Source: Kiritimatiellia bacterium
GTDB taxonomy: Bacteria > Verrucomicrobiota > Kiritimatiellia > RFP12 > UBA1067
Direction: 5' to 3'
DNA: 64,000 nucleotides
Assembly: GCA_017395505.1 (NCBI GenBank)
Contig: JAFPUH010000001.1
Span: 1 to 64,000 of the forward strand
The translations under genes and the position numbers were made by a program. Below are positions 1-9,034 of the stretch, one piece after another. The stretch's first letter is position 1, and every line of letters begins with the position of its first letter. Below the pieces are notes generated by a model. The model was not told where the DNA came from. It saw nothing but the letters and a program-made list of their open reading frames with translations, and searched no databases.

Positions 1-997
1 GGCGGGCGCAGGGGAACGCCGCGTCGATCTTGTCCGTCAGCTGCCAGCTGTTCTTGCCGGCGAAGAACTTGACGGCCTTCGTCTTCTTCGCGAAGTCGGC
101 GAGCTCGCCGCGCTTGACGTTCTTGAGGACCATGATGTCCTTGAGCATCTTCTCGGTGATGCCGCCTTCGCAGAGGATCGCGCCGGAGCGGTCGCTGAGG
201 GTGAGGACCTTCGCGCCGAGCTGCATCAGCTTCTCGGCCGCGTAGCTCGCGACGTTGCCCGAGCCGGAGATCACGCAGCGCTTGCCCTCGAAGGTCTCGC
301 CGCGCATCGCGAGCATGTTCTCGGCGAAATAGACGTCGCCGTAGCCGGTCGCCTCGGGGCGGATAAGCGAACCGCCGAAGCTGAGGCCTTTGCCCGTGAG
401 AACGCCCGTCCACTCGTTGGCGAGGCGCTTGTACTGCCCGAACAGGTAGCCGATCTCGCGGCCGCCGACGTTCATGTCACCGGCTGGAACGTCGGTATCG
501 GGGCCGATGTGGCGGAAGAGCTCGGTCATGAAGCTCTGGCAGAAGCGCATCACCTCGGCGTCGCTGCAGCGCTTGCCGGGAGTATGGGGGCTCACCTTCG
601 GGTTGAAGTCGCTGCCGCCCTTGCCGCCGCCCATGGGAAGGGTGGTGAGGGAGTTCTTGAATACCTGCTCGAAGGCGAGGAACTTGAGCACGCCGAGATT
701 GACGGTCGGATCGAAGCGCAGGCCGCCCTTGTAGGGACCGATCGCGCTGTTCATCTGGATGCGGTAGCCGCGGTTCACGCGGACGATGCCCTTGTCGTCC
801 ACCCACGGAACGCGGAACATCACCACGCGCTCAGGCTCGACCATGCGCTCGAGGATGGCGTTCTTCTCGTACTGGGGATTCGCCTTGAGGACGGGGTCGA
901 GAGTGGTGAGGACTTCATCGACGGCCTGAATGAACTCAGGCTCGTTAGGGTTCTTCGCCTTGACGTCGGCGAGTACTGACTCAACATATTTGCTCAT
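1..997 (-). CDS. gdhA: NADP-type glutamate dehydrogenase, 3' end cut by window edge
   Basis: Makes glutamate from 2-oxoglutarate and ammonia with NADPH in the cytoplasm. About 332 codons are visible of a family length near 445. The protein begins MSKYVESVLADV; GPYKGGLRF lies near residue 90, the glycine/lysine motif MGGGKGGSDF near 120-130, and VLTGKGLSFGGS with a Rossmann motif (VISGSGNVASYA) follows. The frame runs open off the left edge at PCAR. The start at 997 fits an AGAAGAAAG ribosome site and a strong promoter at 1055-1083. It faces away from the M48 protease gene. With type III glutamine synthetase at 52.4 kb it would cover ammonia assimilation. Identification is secure; the C-terminal third is not seen. 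Confidence 0.96.
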   Translation of the reverse strand, partial: MSKYVESVLADVKAKNPNEPEFIQAVDEVLTTLDPVLKANPQYEKNAILERMVEPERVVMFRVPWVDDKGIVRVNRGYRIQMNSAIGPYKGGLRFDPTVNLGVLKFLAFEQVFKNSLTTLPMGGGKGGSDFNPKVSPHTPGKRCSDAEVMRFCQSFMTELFRHIGPDTDVPAGDMNVGGREIGYLFGQYKRLANEWTGVLTGKGLSFGGSLIRPEATGYGDVYFAENMLAMRGETFEGKRCVISGSGNVASYAAEKLMQLGAKVLTLSDRSGAILCEGGITEKMLKDIMVLKNVKRGELADFAKKTKAVKFFAGKNSWQLTDKIDAAFPCAR

Positions 998-1054
998 TTT
1001 GTATCTTTCTTCTGTCGTTCGTTAGTCGGCGCGACAATACGTGCCTTTGTTGTA

Positions 1055-1083
1055 ATAATAGCAGAAACCGTGCCAAATGTCAA
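1055..1083 (-). promoter_or_regulatory. Sigma-70-type promoter of gdhA
   Basis: On the minus strand TTGACA (1083-1078) is followed after 17 bases by TATTAT (1060-1055). It lies about 58 bases before the gdhA start. This is one of the few promoters here with a full -35 box and a normal leader. Confidence 0.75.
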
Positions 1084-1191
1084 AAGAGGCCGCAAGGCCC
1101 GTTTTGAGGGCGGATTCTTTACATTGGACGTAAAATCGCCCTGTTTGGCTTTACATATTTTGTGCTCTAGAAATGCGACCTGAAAGTATGG

Positions 1192-1197
1192 TATAAT
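1192..1197 (+). promoter_or_regulatory. Extended -10 box, leaderless start of the M48 protease
   Basis: ATGGTATAAT ends at 1197 and the ATG is at 1204, leaving exactly six bases (AGCGCC). Transcription normally begins about seven bases after the -10 box, so the mRNA would begin at the AUG. Confidence 0.7.
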
Positions 1198-1203
1198 AGC
1201 GCC

Positions 1204-2001
1204 ATGAAAACGACGCATATCATCCTTTCTGCGGCGCTGATCGCAGCGCTCGCGGGCTGCCGCACAGTTCCTATGACGGGCCGCTCCCAGCTGATGCTTT
1301 CCTCGGCCGCCAGCGAAAACGAGCTCGGTGCCAGCGCCTACAACGAATACAAGCAGCAGACAAAGCCCACTTCGAACGCGAACCAGCAGGCCGTCCTCGC
1401 GCGCGTCGGCAATTCGATAAAGGATGCGTCGGGCGAGACGGGCTTCGCGTGGGAGTTCAACGTGCTCGAGAGCGATACGGTCAACGCGTTCTGCCTGCCG
1501 GGGGGAAAGGTTGCGGTCTACACGGGCATGATGCGCAAGTTCTCAAACGAGGCGGAGCTCGCCTGCGTCGTCGCCCACGAGGTCGGCCACGCGATTGCGC
1601 GCCACGGCGGCGAGCGGTCCAGCTGGAGCCAGCTGCAGTCGCTCGGAATGTCGGGCGTCGCGGCCTACGGCAACGAGACGGCGCAGACGATCTACGGCAT
1701 AGGCACCGAATACGGCCTCATGCTGCCGTACAGCCGCAAGCACGAGAACGAGGCCGATCTCATCGGACTCTACCTCATGGCCAAGGCGGGCTACGATCCG
1801 CAGGCGGCGGTCGATTTCTGGAAGAAGTTCGATACCGGCAACAGCTCGAAGCTCGACGAGCTTCTTTCGACCCATCCGTGCGACGCGACGAGGGTGGCCA
1901 ACCTTTCCGAGCATCTCGCCGAGGCGCAGGAGATCTATTCGCAGTGCGCCGCGAAGCGCGGGCTTGGCGTCGCGATCGTCGACGGCCAGCCGCAGATGTG
2001 A
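1204..2001 (+). CDS. M48-family zinc metalloprotease lipoprotein
   Basis: A 265-residue membrane-anchored peptidase of the YcaL/LoiP/BepA kind, expected to degrade damaged envelope proteins. A signal peptide ends in lipobox LAGC, so Cys19 is the predicted lipidation site. The zinc motif HEVGH is at 125-129 and the third ligand lies in ENEAD near 181-185, the standard M48 arrangement. Length matches the short lipoprotein subfamily without TPR repeats. The start follows the -10 box by six bases with no ribosome site, so it is probably read as a leaderless message. The next gene follows after 18 bases and may be cotranscribed. The precise substrate cannot be told. Confidence 0.9.
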   Translation: MKTTHIILSAALIAALAGCRTVPMTGRSQLMLSSAASENELGASAYNEYKQQTKPTSNANQQAVLARVGNSIKDASGETGFAWEFNVLESDTVNAFCLPGGKVAVYTGMMRKFSNEAELACVVAHEVGHAIARHGGERSSWSQLQSLGMSGVAAYGNETAQTIYGIGTEYGLMLPYSRKHENEADLIGLYLMAKAGYDPQAAVDFWKKFDTGNSSKLDELLSTHPCDATRVANLSEHLAEAQEIYSQCAAKRGLGVAIVDGQPQM

Positions 2002-2019
2002 CGGGGCGGAGGTAGCACA

Positions 2020-2598
2020 ATGTCGCAGGAATGGAACATCAGGTCGCGCGGGCATGTCTGCTCGATATGCCAGAAGCCGCTTGTGGACAAGACGCCTGTC
2101 GTGAGCGCGCTCAGGGAGACGAGCGACGGATACGAGAGGCAGGACTGCCACCCCGAGTGCTGGAAGGCGGAGCAGCGCGACTGGGAGCCTTTTTCGCAGT
2201 GGGACGGCGTCTATCTCGCGCCGGTCAAGGAGGAGAAGAAGGAGCCTCTGAAGAAGGAGGACGCGAGCGAGCTGATACGAAAGCTCATCACCCTCGACGA
2301 CCCTGCGATGCGCAACGTCATATACGTGCTCGCGGTGATGCTCGAGCGCTCGAAGATTCTCGTCGAGCGCGACTCCAAGCCCCAGGGCGACGGCACGATT
2401 CGACGCGTCTACGAGGACCGCAAGAACGGCGACACCTTCGTCATACTCGATCCGCGCATAAGGCTTGAGAACCTGGCCGAGGTGCAGTCGCAGGTCGTCG
2501 CGCTGCTCTCCGGAACAAAGACCCTTGGCGAAGTCGCGGCGGCTGAAGATGCGGAAGCTGCGGAAGGGGAGGGCGCGAATGCCACGGTATGTGATTGA
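2020..2598 (+). CDS. Hypothetical protein with a CxxC...CxxxC zinc-ribbon-like N-terminus
   Basis: A 192-residue cytoplasmic protein of unknown function. The first 55 residues carry CSIC (near 15-18) and CHPEC (near 44-48), a plausible four-cysteine zinc site. The middle is acidic/basic (EEKKEPLKKED) and is followed by a helical part. The C-terminus is Ala/Glu rich. An unbroken GC-rich frame and a GGAGG ribosome site 7 bases before ATG support it as real. Its last 20 bases overlap nspC, so the two are translationally linked, but nothing in the sequence ties it to polyamines. I do not recognise the family. Confidence 0.75.
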   Translation: MSQEWNIRSRGHVCSICQKPLVDKTPVVSALRETSDGYERQDCHPECWKAEQRDWEPFSQWDGVYLAPVKEEKKEPLKKEDASELIRKLITLDDPAMRNVIYVLAVMLERSKILVERDSKPQGDGTIRRVYEDRKNGDTFVILDPRIRLENLAEVQSQVVALLSGTKTLGEVAAAEDAEAAEGEGANATVCD

Positions 2599-3694
2599 CG
2601 AAGCCGCCCTCAGGCGCAACCTCGAAATACTGAGGGGTGTCGCGGACGCGACAGGCGCGAAGATACTGCTTGCGCAAAAGGCGTACTCCTGCGCGGCGAC
2701 GTATCCGCTCTGCGCGAAGTATCTCGCCGGTACCACGGCAAGCTCGCTCTTCGAGGCGAAGCACGGACACGACAATTTCGGCGGCGAGACCCATGTGTTC
2801 GCCCCGGCGTTCGATGCGCGCGAGATGGATGAGATTCTTTCGCTCGTCGATCACATCGTCTTCAACTCTCCGCGACAGGTGGCGCTATTCGGTGCGGCCG
2901 CGAAGGCAAAAGGCGTCTCGGTCGGGCTGCGCGTCAATCCTGAGGTGTCCGTCGCGACGACGCCGGCATACGATCCGTGCAGACCGTCTTCGCGCCTCGG
3001 CACTCGCCGCCGCGATCTCGATGCCGCGCCGGAGGCTCTCGCGCTTGTTGATGGACTGCACTTCCACTGTCTCTGCGAACAGGGTGTCGAAGAGCTCGCC
3101 AAGGTGCTTGCGGGATTCGAGGCTAAGTTCGGCGATCTGCTGCCGCGCATGAAGTGGGTCAACTTCGGCGGCGGCCACCACATCACGAGGGCAGGCTACG
3201 ATGTGGCCGCGCTTGTGAGGCTGATACGCGACTTCCGCGAGCGCAATCCGCATCTTGAGGTCTACCTTGAACCGGGAGAGGCTGTCGCGCTAAATGCGGG
3301 AACGCTTGAGGTGACAGTACTTGAGATTCAGCCGAAGGGCGAGGATGGCGTCGCGAATGCGATACTGGATACGAGCGCCGCCTGCCACATGCCGGATGTT
3401 CTGGAGATGCCATACACGCCTCGCGTCGTCGGCGCGGTGGAGGGCGGAAGCTACACGTACCGCTTCGGCGGGCCGACATGTCTTGCAGGTGACGAGATAG
3501 GGGTATACTCTTTTGCTTCGCCGCTGGCTGAAGGTTCGCGCGTGGTATTTGAGGACATGGCCATATATTCGATGGTCAAGAACAACACGTTCAATGGACT
3601 CAACCTGCCGGATATAGTGCTGCGGCGTGAAGACGGTTCGGAGCGACTTCTCAAATCGTTCGGCTACGCCGACTTCGCCTCGCGGCTAGGTTAG
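2579..3694 (+). CDS. nspC: Carboxynorspermidine/carboxyspermidine decarboxylase
   Basis: PLP enzyme of alanine-racemase fold that decarboxylates carboxyspermidine to spermidine. It has 371 residues, typical for NspC. The PLP lysine is Lys34 in LLAQKAYSC; GLHFHCLCEQ, FGGGHHITR and LEPGEAVALN follow. DTSAACHMPDVLEMPY and GPTCLAGDEIGVY near the C-terminus are the usual NspC signatures with the active-site cysteine. The start at 2579 (MPRYVIDEAAL) is chosen because homologues begin there; a longer in-frame extension from 2465 would lie inside the upstream gene. Its partner, a carboxynorspermidine synthase, lies at 15.9 kb. It ends in a 9-base tail overlap with the SNF2 gene. Confidence 0.95.
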   Translation: MPRYVIDEAALRRNLEILRGVADATGAKILLAQKAYSCAATYPLCAKYLAGTTASSLFEAKHGHDNFGGETHVFAPAFDAREMDEILSLVDHIVFNSPRQVALFGAAAKAKGVSVGLRVNPEVSVATTPAYDPCRPSSRLGTRRRDLDAAPEALALVDGLHFHCLCEQGVEELAKVLAGFEAKFGDLLPRMKWVNFGGGHHITRAGYDVAALVRLIRDFRERNPHLEVYLEPGEAVALNAGTLEVTVLEIQPKGEDGVANAILDTSAACHMPDVLEMPYTPRVVGAVEGGSYTYRFGGPTCLAGDEIGVYSFASPLAEGSRVVFEDMAIYSMVKNNTFNGLNLPDIVLRREDGSERLLKSFGYADFASRLG

Positions 3695-6025
3695 CGCCAC
3701 GACATCGTCGAACTCTTTGGCGGACATCTTCATCAGGAAGGATTCTCCGCCTGTTATCAGCGAACCTGCGAGCGCAGTCTTTGACTGCAGTATGTCGTCC
3801 ACGCGCTCTTCAAGCGTACCCTCCGTGATCAAGAGATGGACGAATACCGTCTTTGTCTGTCCAATTCTGTGCGCACGGTCCGTCGCCTGGTTCTCGACCG
3901 CGGGGTTCCACCATCTGTCGTAATGTATCACGTGCGCTGCCTTGACGAGGTTCAGGCCGAATCCGCCGGCTTTGAGGGAGAGGATGAAGAGGGAAGGGCC
4001 TTTGCCGCGGTTGAATGCGGCGATCTCGCGCTCGCGCTCCTTTACCGAGAGTCCGCCATGCAGGAACTGCACGCGCCTTCCGAATCTAGCCTCAAGAGCA
4101 GTCTTGAGAGCTGCGCCTACCTTCGCATACTGAGTGAAGACGAGGGCGCTTTCGCCGGAGGCGAATATCGTCTCGACGAGCTCCGTCAGGCGGGCGAACT
4201 TTCCGCCTGACGTCCCGTCGCATATCAGCTTGAGGCGGGTGATGAGCGCGAACACGTCGCCCTGCTTCCTGTCGCTCGTCCTGAAGTCCGCAAGCGCAGT
4301 CTCGTATTCGGCGCGTTCCTTCGGCGCGAGTGCACAGTATTCGCGGATCTCGCGCTTCGGGCCAAGCTCCTTCGCGACACCCTCGTCGCTCTTGAGGCGC
4401 CGTAGCACGAAAGGTTCGAGAGCGTGGCGCAGCTTTCTGGCGGCGACGCCTGACGGCTCGTATGCGATGGGCTTGAGGAAGCGCTCGGCAAAACTCTTGC
4501 GGTCGCCGAGAAATCCGGGGTTTAGATATTCCTCGAGGCTCCAGACGTCTGCGGCGGAGTTTTCGACTGGCGTGCCGGTGAGCGCGATGCGGCGCTTTAC
4601 GCCAAGCGCCCTGACCGCGCGGGCCGACTGGGTGTCGGGGTTCTTGATCGCCTGGGCTTCGTCCAGCACGAGCGCGCCCCACTCGACTTCGCAGATGTCG
4701 CGGTAGTCCTTTACAAGAAGCGAATAGCTCGTCACGACGACATCCGCTTCGTTTGCCGCACGTCGGAAGCTGATATCCTTGAGGCGACCATCGCCCTGAT
4801 GGACGCGCACTTTGAGACTGGGCGCAAATCTCTTGAACTCGTGCCGCCAGTTGGAGAGCAGCGTGAGGGGCGCGACGACGAGCGCGGGCTTGGCGGAATC
4901 TTTGTTCGCGAGAAGCCAACCTATCGTCTGGATGGTCTTGCCAAGGCCCATGTCGTCGGCGAGCAGTGCGCCGAAACCGTTGTCGGTAAGAAACTTGAGC
5001 CACGCGACTCCGCGCCGCTGGTAGTCGCGCAATGTGCCGTTCAATGCGGCGAGTTGCGGCGAGTCGGTTTCGAGAAGCGAATCATGTCCTGCGGCGCGAA
5101 GCTGGTTGATGAGGCCGCGAAGCCATCCATGGGAGGCGACGCTTTCCATCTCAAGGTGGCCGATGCGCCCGATGCCACTCGCGAAAGCTATCGCTTCGGC
5201 ACGGGAGAGCGAGGCAAGGCCGCTTTTCTCAAGTGCGCGAAGGGCTTCCTTGAGAATGTTGCGGTCTACGTTAATCCAGCGGCCGCGAAAGAACACGAGC
5301 GTCGAGCCCTGGTCCAGCAGAAAGCGGATCTCCTCGGCGCAGACCTCCTCTCCGGCTACATGTATTTTGAGCCGAGCCTTGACATCTGCAGACTGTTGCA
5401 AGTCGCCCTCTTCGATCTCTGCGGACGCAGTCACGGCGGCGGCGATATCCACGCCTGTAACAGAATAGCCAGCCTCGACAAGTTCGCGTGCGCCGCGCGT
5501 GACGAACGCCTCAGCATCGGCGTGGGAGAGGGCGGCGCGGAGTTCGCCGCCGTTCGACATAAGCCCGCGCAGGGCGCCGAACACATAAGTTGCCTGTCCA
5601 AGCGCCCGCAACGCCTTGCGGCCTTTTGGCGTAGCGCACGAGACGAAGAAATTTTTCTCCGTCGGCTTGAAGTGGAAGGTGATGGATTTCCTGACAGCCG
5701 TGTCCTCCTCGCCGCCTCCATGCCATTCGGCGAGATCGCGAGCGAACTCCTCGCATTCGCCGTCGGCCCAGCGGACAAGTCCAGTCTCGCTGCGGAGCGC
5801 CATCATCCAGGCGTCGTGAAGTGTCTCGTGCTTCTGGTTCTCGGCGTCGCGCGAAAGGGGAGTCATAGCGGCGGACCTGACATACTCGTCTATCCATGGA
5901 TTATCGTCCGCGCCGAACGCACGCCAGCGGGCGTACCAACCGTCGTCCTCCTTGACCAGGTCGGGATAGAAGCGGCCTTCTGCTACAAGTCTCAGCGCCT
6001 CGCTCTGCCGTGGCGTAAGCTTCAT
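3686..6025 (-). CDS. SNF2-family helicase/ATPase
   Basis: A 779-residue double-stranded DNA translocase. The Walker A region LADDMGLGKT is near residue 355, the Walker B variant VLDEAQAIKNP near 455, ALTGTPVEN follows, and the second RecA lobe has VFTQYAKVG, LKAGGFGLNL and the terminal Q-x-x-D-R-A-H-R-I-G-Q motif near 715. The roughly 340-residue N-terminal part has no motif I can name. The ATG at 6025 lies one base after the stop of the upstream pseudouridine synthase gene, so translation is coupled. Bacterial SNF2 proteins often pair with a SWIM zinc-finger protein; one lies at 17.2 kb. The cellular role is not known from sequence. Confidence 0.95.
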   Translation of the reverse strand: MKLTPRQSEALRLVAEGRFYPDLVKEDDGWYARWRAFGADDNPWIDEYVRSAAMTPLSRDAENQKHETLHDAWMMALRSETGLVRWADGECEEFARDLAEWHGGGEEDTAVRKSITFHFKPTEKNFFVSCATPKGRKALRALGQATYVFGALRGLMSNGGELRAALSHADAEAFVTRGARELVEAGYSVTGVDIAAAVTASAEIEEGDLQQSADVKARLKIHVAGEEVCAEEIRFLLDQGSTLVFFRGRWINVDRNILKEALRALEKSGLASLSRAEAIAFASGIGRIGHLEMESVASHGWLRGLINQLRAAGHDSLLETDSPQLAALNGTLRDYQRRGVAWLKFLTDNGFGALLADDMGLGKTIQTIGWLLANKDSAKPALVVAPLTLLSNWRHEFKRFAPSLKVRVHQGDGRLKDISFRRAANEADVVVTSYSLLVKDYRDICEVEWGALVLDEAQAIKNPDTQSARAVRALGVKRRIALTGTPVENSAADVWSLEEYLNPGFLGDRKSFAERFLKPIAYEPSGVAARKLRHALEPFVLRRLKSDEGVAKELGPKREIREYCALAPKERAEYETALADFRTSDRKQGDVFALITRLKLICDGTSGGKFARLTELVETIFASGESALVFTQYAKVGAALKTALEARFGRRVQFLHGGLSVKEREREIAAFNRGKGPSLFILSLKAGGFGLNLVKAAHVIHYDRWWNPAVENQATDRAHRIGQTKTVFVHLLITEGTLEERVDDILQSKTALAGSLITGGESFLMKMSAKEFDDVVALT

Positions 6026-6026
6026 T

Positions 6027-6962
6027 TCAGTTCGCCCACTCTGGCTTGGGTGTGGAGACGGTGATCTCTTCACCAGTCGTCGGGTGGCGGAACTTCGCGG
6101 AGAGCGCGTGCAGGCAGTGTCCCTTCATGCCCTCGATCGCGAACGCGCCGTAAAGCCTGTCGTTCACTATGTGCATTCCCGCGAACGCGAGCTGCGCTCG
6201 TATCTGGTGAGTGACGCCGGTGAATATCGTAACCTCGAGCAGCGTTCGCTCCTCGTTCTCGACAATCATGTGCGCAATCGGCTTGAAGCGCGTCACGGCG
6301 TGAAGCCGCCTCAGCCTTTCTCGCTGCGCGTTCGTCAGCCTGTTGTGGTCCGCATCGATCATGCGGCAGAAGGGTAGGGTCGGGTCGTGGGCAAGGTCGC
6401 ACTCGAGGGCGCCGCCCGCCGCAACAGAACCTTCGACAAGAGCGAGATACGTCTTTTCGACGGTCTGTTCGGAGAACTGCGCGCGCAGGTTCTCAAAAGC
6501 ATCCGACGTGCGCGCCACCAGAACGAGACCCGACGTGTCGGCGTCGATTCTGTGCAGGGCGCCAGCCATTAGCGGCGCATCGCCCAGGGTCTGGCACTCT
6601 GGATGGCGCGCGACGACACCGTTCATCAGCGTCGAGAGCTCGCTGCGCGAAAGCGGCTGCACCGGCATTCCCGCCGGCTTGTCGAAGGCGAGAAGGGCGT
6701 CGTCCTCATAAACAGTTCGCGGGGAGATGTCGGCGTTGGGCTGCACCACGTTGTCCGCGGCTTCGGCCAGGGAGACAACCGACACCTCCTCTCCGCCTCG
6801 AAGCTTGAGTCCCTTCGGCGCGACCCTGCCGTTCACCAGCACGTCGCCAGCGAGTATCGCCTCGCGAACGAACGCGCGCGTCGAAGAGGGAAAGGCGTTA
6901 AGCAAAGCGGCGTCCAACCGGACGCCGCCATGCTCCACTACAATCTGTGCGCCGCTTATCAT
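6027..6962 (-). CDS. RluA-family pseudouridine synthase
   Basis: A 311-residue RNA pseudouridine synthase. An S4-like segment at 10-60 (LDAALLNAFPSSTRAFVREA, DVLVNGRVAPKG) precedes the catalytic domain with HRIDADTSGLVLVA, where the aspartate after HRI is the catalytic residue, and a C-terminal THQIRAQLAFAGMHIVND motif. This is the RluC/RluD layout. The start at 6962 overlaps the stop of the small lipoprotein gene by ATGA. The target uridines cannot be assigned; RluD-like activity on 23S rRNA is possible. Confidence 0.93.
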   Translation of the reverse strand: MISGAQIVVEHGGVRLDAALLNAFPSSTRAFVREAILAGDVLVNGRVAPKGLKLRGGEEVSVVSLAEAADNVVQPNADISPRTVYEDDALLAFDKPAGMPVQPLSRSELSTLMNGVVARHPECQTLGDAPLMAGALHRIDADTSGLVLVARTSDAFENLRAQFSEQTVEKTYLALVEGSVAAGGALECDLAHDPTLPFCRMIDADHNRLTNAQRERLRRLHAVTRFKPIAHMIVENEERTLLEVTIFTGVTHQIRAQLAFAGMHIVNDRLYGAFAIEGMKGHCLHALSAKFRHPTTGEEITVSTPKPEWAN

Positions 6963-7132
6963 TCGTAGCGATCCATCACAGACGGCGCTATCGGGGCCAT
7001 ACCCTCCCACGAGCGGTTCGAGGACCAGGGGAGGTTGCTGTCCTCCGCGGTGTCGGCTATGCAGCCCACAAGCACCGACAGCGCGAAGGCGGCCAGAAAC
7101 GCCTTGGCGAATTTAGTCAGCGAAGACGACAT
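6959..7132 (-). CDS. Small lipoprotein
   Basis: A 57-residue predicted lipoprotein: a basic N-terminus, a hydrophobic stretch (FLAAFALSVLVGC) with Cys near 24, then a short polar tail ending MDRYE. An in-frame ATG four codons earlier at 7144 is also possible. It overlaps the 3' end of the coiled-coil gene and its stop overlaps the pseudouridine synthase start by ATGA, so it sits inside a coupled operon. No family is recognised. The lipobox and tight packing are the evidence that it is real. Confidence 0.7.
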   Translation of the reverse strand: MSSSLTKFAKAFLAAFALSVLVGCIADTAEDSNLPWSSNRSWEGMAPIAPSVMDRYE

Positions 7133-8264
7133 CGGTCTCTTCAATCGTGGTGCCTTCCTGCTGCCATGCCTCGAGGATGTCGCAAGTCACGTAGTTCTTG
7201 CCGCGGACATGCTGCCTCAGGCGGATGCGACCGACGAACTCGCCGGCCTCGCCGTTGTAGCCGGGACGCCTGACCGCGAGCTCGATGATCGGAAGCGGAC
7301 GGTCGAGGTTCTCGCCGAAGATCTCCTTCATGGCGTCGTCGTCGAACTTGACGATCGCGAACATGGCCTCGTTGTCTACACGGGAGATCCTGCCCTTGTC
7401 TCCGGCGCTGAGAGAGGTGACCGCGCCAGAAGAGGAGGCGGCGGACGACGAAGCGCCCCTGGACTGGATGGAATCCTTGAGCGCCTTGGTGAGACGCTCC
7501 TTCTCTTCGGTGAGCTTGGCGATCTCTTCCTTGGCGTCTTCGGTTTCTTCCTTCGCTGTGGCGACAGCGTCGTTGAGCGAGGTGATCTCCTGGTTCAGCT
7601 CGTCGATCTGACCCTTGATCTTGATGACCTGGTTCTCGAGGTCGGCCTTCTCGGTCTCTAGCTTGGAAATCTTCTCATCCTTCGCGACGAGCTGAATCTT
7701 GTCCTCGCGGGCCTCGGGCTTGATGCGGTTGACCTCGTTGACGACAGAAGCGAGCTTCGTCCTAAGGCTCACGAGCTCGGCGCGGGTCGTATTGAGGCGC
7801 GACTGCTGCGCCTTGGCGCTTTCGAACAGCTTCTTGAGAAGCTCGTCGGCCGTGCCGGGGCCCGTCATCTGGGGCTGGCCGAGATCCATCACGGGGTTGC
7901 CCTCGGCATCCATCACATACACCTTGCGAAGCTGGCCGCGGTCGTTGGCGTTCTCCCAGTTGTATGTATCGAGATTGGCCGTTTCGAGATAGGCGTTGTA
8001 GCCGTCGAGCACGTTCTCCATATCAGGCGAATCGACGGGACGCGCCTCGACAGGCGAGACATCCATGTTGATCGGATCCGCCATCACGTTCTTGTCTGGC
8101 TCGACCTTCTCGATCGTTCGCGCGATGCTCACGAAGTAGTTCTCCTGCTGACGGTTGCGGTCAGTAAGGAGCGAACGCTTGGCGTTCAACTGCAGTTCAA
8201 ACCAAAGCGCCGCGGCCGCGAGCGCCAAGAACACATAGACGAGAGCGTGCAATGCTTTATTCAT
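7113..8264 (-). CDS. Membrane-anchored coiled-coil protein
   Basis: A 383-residue protein. An N-terminal membrane segment at about 5-22 (ALVYVFLALAAAALWF) anchors it. A long heptad-rich coiled coil covers about 150-265, with LENQVIKIKGQIDELNQEI as a clear stretch. A serine/alanine linker near 270-285 leads to a globular C-terminal domain of about 95 residues. A periplasmic or cytoplasmic tether role is likely but the family is not recognised. It lies between the Crp-like regulator gene and the small lipoprotein gene on one strand. Confidence 0.8.
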   Translation of the reverse strand: MNKALHALVYVFLALAAAALWFELQLNAKRSLLTDRNRQQENYFVSIARTIEKVEPDKNVMADPINMDVSPVEARPVDSPDMENVLDGYNAYLETANLDTYNWENANDRGQLRKVYVMDAEGNPVMDLGQPQMTGPGTADELLKKLFESAKAQQSRLNTTRAELVSLRTKLASVVNEVNRIKPEAREDKIQLVAKDEKISKLETEKADLENQVIKIKGQIDELNQEITSLNDAVATAKEETEDAKEEIAKLTEEKERLTKALKDSIQSRGASSSAASSSGAVTSLSAGDKGRISRVDNEAMFAIVKFDDDAMKEIFGENLDRPLPIIELAVRRPGYNGEAGEFVGRIRLRQHVRGKNYVTCDILEAWQQEGTTIEETDVVFAD

Positions 8265-8287
8265 GGTGTGGTTTTCCTAGTTGACGG

Positions 8288-8977
8288 TTATAATAATACT
8301 CTTTTTTTCCAAAAAGCGCAACCGTTAACTTTAAAGCGGTTCTTTCTGGCGGTCAGCCGCCCGAGACGCGTCAGCTTGCCGATTTCGGCCGAAAGCGCGC
8401 TGCGGTCGACGCAAAGGTAGTCAGCCAGACCCTGCCTGTCGAAGGGTATTTCGAACTCGTTGGAGCCGCATTTCTCGGCGACCGAGTTCAGGTAGGCCAT
8501 GAGGCGCTCGGATATCGTGCGGTGGGAGAGCACGCCGATCTTCTCGTTCAGCGCAAGCGTCTTCTCGGCGAGAACCGCCGAGAGGTTGCCCAGCATCCGC
8601 AGATGCGCGGGGCATGCGGACCGGCAGGGCGAAAGGACGCGCCCCGACCTGAGTATCAGCACCTCGCTGTCGGTCTCCGCCTCGACCGACACATCGAACG
8701 TCTTGCGCGAAACGGCCTGTGCCGCGGCCGCGACGTCCATCGCGCCGACGCGCTTGATTATCGAGCGGCGCCCCTCCGCATCGTATGCCGACACGGCGAG
8801 CGAGCCCGACAGCACGACGGCGAAGCGGTCAGCCCGCTCGCCAGACATGAAGAGCGGTTCGCCTTTTCCGAGCGTAACGACGCACGCTCCGAGGCAGTCG
8901 AGCATGCGCTCGAGGTCTTGGGCGCGGATTCCGTCGAACAGGCGGCAAAGCACCGGCAGTGTGGAGATGTTTCGCAT
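8288..8977 (-). CDS. Crp/Fnr-family transcription regulator
   Basis: A 229-residue regulator. A cyclic-nucleotide-binding-like barrel fills 1-115 (FMSGERADRFAVVLSGSLAV), a dimer helix follows, and a C-terminal winged helix carries FDRQGLADYLCVDRSALSAE as recognition region. Three cysteines occur in or near CRSACPAH, so redox or metal sensing is conceivable. The start at 8977 is preferred over an upstream in-frame ATG because the -10 box at 8985-8990 would make the upstream one untranscribed; only seven bases separate the -10 box from ATG. It diverges from fabD, which it could control. The effector is unknown. Confidence 0.88.
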   Translation of the reverse strand: MRNISTLPVLCRLFDGIRAQDLERMLDCLGACVVTLGKGEPLFMSGERADRFAVVLSGSLAVSAYDAEGRRSIIKRVGAMDVAAAAQAVSRKTFDVSVEAETDSEVLILRSGRVLSPCRSACPAHLRMLGNLSAVLAEKTLALNEKIGVLSHRTISERLMAYLNSVAEKCGSNEFEIPFDRQGLADYLCVDRSALSAEIGKLTRLGRLTARKNRFKVNGCAFWKKRVLL

Positions 8978-8984
8978 CGTCCAT

Positions 8985-8990
8985 ATTATA
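8985..8990 (-). promoter_or_regulatory. -10 box of the Crp-like gene
   Basis: On the minus strand GATATAAT is followed by ATGGACG and then the chosen ATG at 8977. The seven-base spacing implies a leaderless or nearly leaderless mRNA. Confidence 0.6.
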
Positions 8991-9028
8991 TCAAAAGGAC
9001 GGGGCTGGCGCGAAGCGGGTGGATATGT

Positions 9029-9034
9029 TATAAT
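9029..9034 (+). promoter_or_regulatory. -10 box of the fabD operon
   Basis: TATAAT sits 60 bases before the fabD start. The transcript leader contains the tandem 21-bp repeat and then an AAGGAG ribosome site. Confidence 0.6.

Noticed and set aside
1543-2775. Long minus-strand open frame across the M48 and Cys-rich genes
   Set aside because: It is the antisense shadow of GC-rich genes with clear family motifs; it has no ribosome site and arginine/leucine-rich filler composition. The same holds for long antisense frames at 12745-14091, 15903-17312 and 59719-61878.
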